From positions 1 to 14,336 of the forward strand of contig JANLPL010000130.1 in assembly GCA_031367195.1 (NCBI GenBank): 14,336 bases of DNA. The letters are read 5' to 3'. Shown piece by piece: positions 13,901-14,336 of this stretch. Made by a program: the position numbers and the translations under genes. Below the pieces are notes generated by a model. The model was not told the origin of the DNA. It worked only from the letters and a program-made list of their open reading frames with translations, and did no database searches. Every line of letters begins with the position of its first letter. The first letter of the stretch is position 1. The stretch is from Roseiarcus sp031367195. GTDB lineage: Bacteria > Pseudomonadota > Alphaproteobacteria > Rhizobiales > Beijerinckiaceae.

Positions 13901-14009
13901 CTTTCAATCCGGCGCGGATGCGCTCATCAGACTCGACGCCAACAACTCGATCACCCTGCTCGGCGTGCAGGCGTCCTCGCTGACCATAGGCGAGTTCAAA
14001 TTCGCCTGA
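10983..14009 (+). CDS. Giant ELWxxDGT-repeat / beta-strand-repeat protein, probable type I secretion substrate
   Basis: The 1008-residue, Gly/Thr/Asn/Ser-rich protein has no N-terminal signal peptide (MTQKLYFLATDKQGKSD). Residues 1-510 hold nine [ELI]W[VIS]TDGT repeats 54-61 residues apart, probably propeller-like blades. Residues 533-925 hold nine repeats of about 44 residues with the pattern SLxxTNGxWDxVxGSxxxIxLTxAQAxVxGGGDTI, probably a beta-solenoid. Residues 940-1008 (GTEVIGGFNATDVLHLS, then SGADALIRLDANNSITLLGV and SLTIGEFKFA) match the C-termini of type I secreted proteins. Typical RTX nonapeptides (GGxGxDxLx) are absent. One Cys (770) is present. The start is supported by GGAGGG. Likely extracellular adhesin or surface-layer-like protein; function unproven. 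Overall layout is confident, function low. Confidence 0.85.
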   Translation: MTQKLYFLATDKQGKSDLWVTDGTTTQAVGGLGDLGVAGVSNSGLGPGNITAFGQKMIFGGEDGLNNTASNGIWITDGTAGGTTEVGGVSPGPGHSSPFINGNPSGLNPTDFVTFGSKALFFGTDAASFTGLWSTDGTVANTLELGGLQNGQIVGRGLNWNPTNFAAFNSSVLFSARDSSGGGSYIGLWITDGTSAGTVELGGLQNAAIFDSNASAFQANDFIQLGGQMLFNAPNQTGDSALWITDGTAAGTVELGGAGNAGIVGADKSTGFGSGLAQSVRFGARIFFGGPDNDGSVGLWTTDGTAAGTIEIGGLDDGGLTAFGQHPSSIGLGPTDLTVNGQQVLFNGRDAIGFQELWASDGTTTGTYEIGGQGVGGTVFNEAVNGLDPTSIVSLGNGKAVFIGRDSSNIQNSGKPTLWVTDGTFAGTQEMGGLNNLGVAQINATGFNFSQTLVGGDGLAYFVGANASGNQVLWKTDGTRGGTKIAVATDGNAPATGLNPANMALANPPAAESAFTGGGKSLNLNNIPGETVDLSGTNNVFDTVTGSNGTINLSTAQAFAIGSGLLITMSGVGSAVNLSQTNGNKDSVYGSKGAVTLTGAQANVIGAKNNITFAPGTTGDVVYLSNTNGSWDNVTGSGGKIYLTSAKANVTGGGDTIYFNGGTGDDVSLYSTNGAWDTVYATGGQIEVTQSQVSVVGGQNVINATTGSYVSLFSTVGNWDTFNGSSDQVYLTNAQASIVGGGDTITATAGSSASLYNTAGAWDLFKGSNCQVILINAQAAIAGGGNTIALDSNSSISLSGTNGKWDGVAATGNQITLSTAQAAVTGKGDTIFANGGSTVSLAGTAGVFDAVYGSSAGVILSNAQAAILGGYNTINASAGSTMSLSNTNGHGDVVNGSNDALYLTSAQAVLNGSANNVFLSGQSTLTAHGNFEALNFAAQFGTEVIGGFNATDVLHLSAIDWTSFAALQSSGNLFQSGADALIRLDANNSITLLGVQASSLTIGEFKFA
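11034..12419 (+). repeat. Nine ELWxxDGT repeats (N-terminal half of the giant protein)
   Basis: Motif starts fall at residues 18, 73, 132, 188, 242, 299, 357, 418 and 473, each [LI]Wx[TS]DGT followed a few residues on by a Gly-Thr and usually a GG pair (for example GLWITDGTSAGTVELGGL). Spacing is 54-61 residues. DNA of neighbouring units shares the block ACCGACGGCACG almost unchanged, so unit gain or loss by recombination is plausible. Confidence 0.92.
12579..13760 (+). repeat. Nine ~44-residue beta-strand repeats (C-terminal half)
   Basis: Units begin near residues 533 to 883 at intervals averaging about 44 residues. Each has S-L-x-x-T-N-G-x-W-D, a G-S turn, a hydrophobic strand with L-T-x-A-Q-A, and a GGGxTI turn. 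The first unit (DLSGTNNVFDTVTGS) and the last (SLSNTNGHGDVVNGS) are more divergent than the middle ones. The family is one I associate with unnamed alphaproteobacterial surface proteins; I know of no described function. Confidence 0.85.
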
Positions 14010-14043
14010 CGCCGCCCTCTGAATGGTGCCGCTCAGGTCAAGG

Positions 14044-14070
14044 GTGGGGAATTGCAACACCCATCCCCAC
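14044..14070. terminator. Possible bidirectional stem between convergent genes
   Basis: GTGGGGA (14044-14050) and TCCCCAC (14064-14070) form a 7-bp stem with a 13-nt loop, inside the 86-bp gap between the convergent giant-protein and phosphoketolase genes. There is no T-run on either side, so a terminator role is only suggested by position. Confidence 0.35.
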
Positions 14071-14095
14071 TGCAAGGGAATCGTGGCCACGCGCG

Positions 14096-14336
14096 TCAGA
14101 ACGGAAACCGCGAGTTGTTCTTTGTCCAATCTTGAGGATTGCGAAATTGACGGTGTTCGAAGAGCTTGTCCTTCGAGCGACGCTTCAGGAATATTCCCTT
14201 TTCGCCGGTCTGCGGAAGCCGATCGATAGCGTCCATTGCAAGGTGGAAACGGTCCAATTCGTTGAGCACCGTCATGTCGAAGGCCGTGGTGATGGTTCCC
14301 TCTTCCTTGTAGCCGCGGACGTGGATGTTGTCATGG
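14096..14336 (-). CDS. xfp: Phosphoketolase, C-terminal end (partial, runs off the right edge)
   Basis: Seventy-nine codons enter from the window edge and end at TGA (14098-14096). HDNIHVRGYKEEGTITTAFD and MTVLNELDRFHLAMDAIDRL are the hallmark C-terminal blocks of xylulose-5-phosphate/fructose-6-phosphate phosphoketolase, the thiamine-diphosphate enzyme that makes acetyl phosphate from sugar phosphates. The catalytic and cofactor residues lie outside the window. The very end is unusual: after KDKLFEHRQF the protein goes straight to RNPQDWTKNN, whereas relatives have roughly ten more residues before the final Asn-Trp segment. This could be natural variation or slight decay. The gene is convergent with the giant repeat protein. 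Confidence 0.85.
   Translation of the reverse strand, partial: HDNIHVRGYKEEGTITTAFDMTVLNELDRFHLAMDAIDRLPQTGEKGIFLKRRSKDKLFEHRQFRNPQDWTKNNSRFPF

Noticed and set aside
11409..14129. Long minus-strand open frames opposite the giant repeat protein.
   Set aside because: Their apparent repeats mirror the plus-strand repeat DNA, and they have no ribosome-binding site or recognisable fold.

Overview
The window is GC-rich bacterial DNA whose proteins look alphaproteobacterial, most likely Hyphomicrobiales (possibly Beijerinckiaceae or Methylocystaceae). That placement comes from overall protein character and codon use; no marker gene is present to fix it. The window has two halves in very different condition.

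Bases 1 to about 5060 form a decaying accessory stretch. Reading across frames shows remnants of at least seven genes. They are an N-terminally truncated NAD(P)-binding protein; a short-chain dehydrogenase with a one-base insertion in a G6 run, a TGA and a lost 3' end; an HNH endonuclease with a TGA at its zinc-finger Cys; a LivK-type substrate-binding protein with a lost 5' end, a TAA and a frameshift; the N-terminal half of an IS110 transposase; a Sel1-repeat protein whose natural start appears to be ATA; and a small secreted protein interrupted by TAG. One small hypothetical protein (4681-4971) looks intact. The stretch ends at a complete tRNA-Arg(CCT) gene whose 3' end faces the decayed side, as expected if the tRNA marks an island boundary.

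Bases 5175 to 8611 hold a tight plus-strand run of intact genes: a secreted SNase-fold protein, an M48 metalloprotease lipoprotein, the RdgB/HAM1 NTP pyrophosphatase and the YciB septation protein. The first three are joined by 4-base stop/start overlaps. A DMT (EamA) transporter (8724-9623) follows.

Bases 9648 to 14009 hold the most interesting group. A short-chain dehydrogenase overlaps by 4 bases a diverged HlyC-type (RTX toxin-activating) lysine acyltransferase. The acyltransferase is followed, after a perfect 8-bp hairpin, by a 1008-residue repeat protein. That protein has nine ELWxxDGT-type repeats, then nine ~44-residue beta-strand repeats, then a C-terminus like those of type I secretion substrates. 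The arrangement suggests an acyltransferase with its secreted target, but both HlyC catalytic positions appear substituted. No type I secretion exporter lies in the window. The 3' end of a phosphoketolase gene enters convergently from the right edge.
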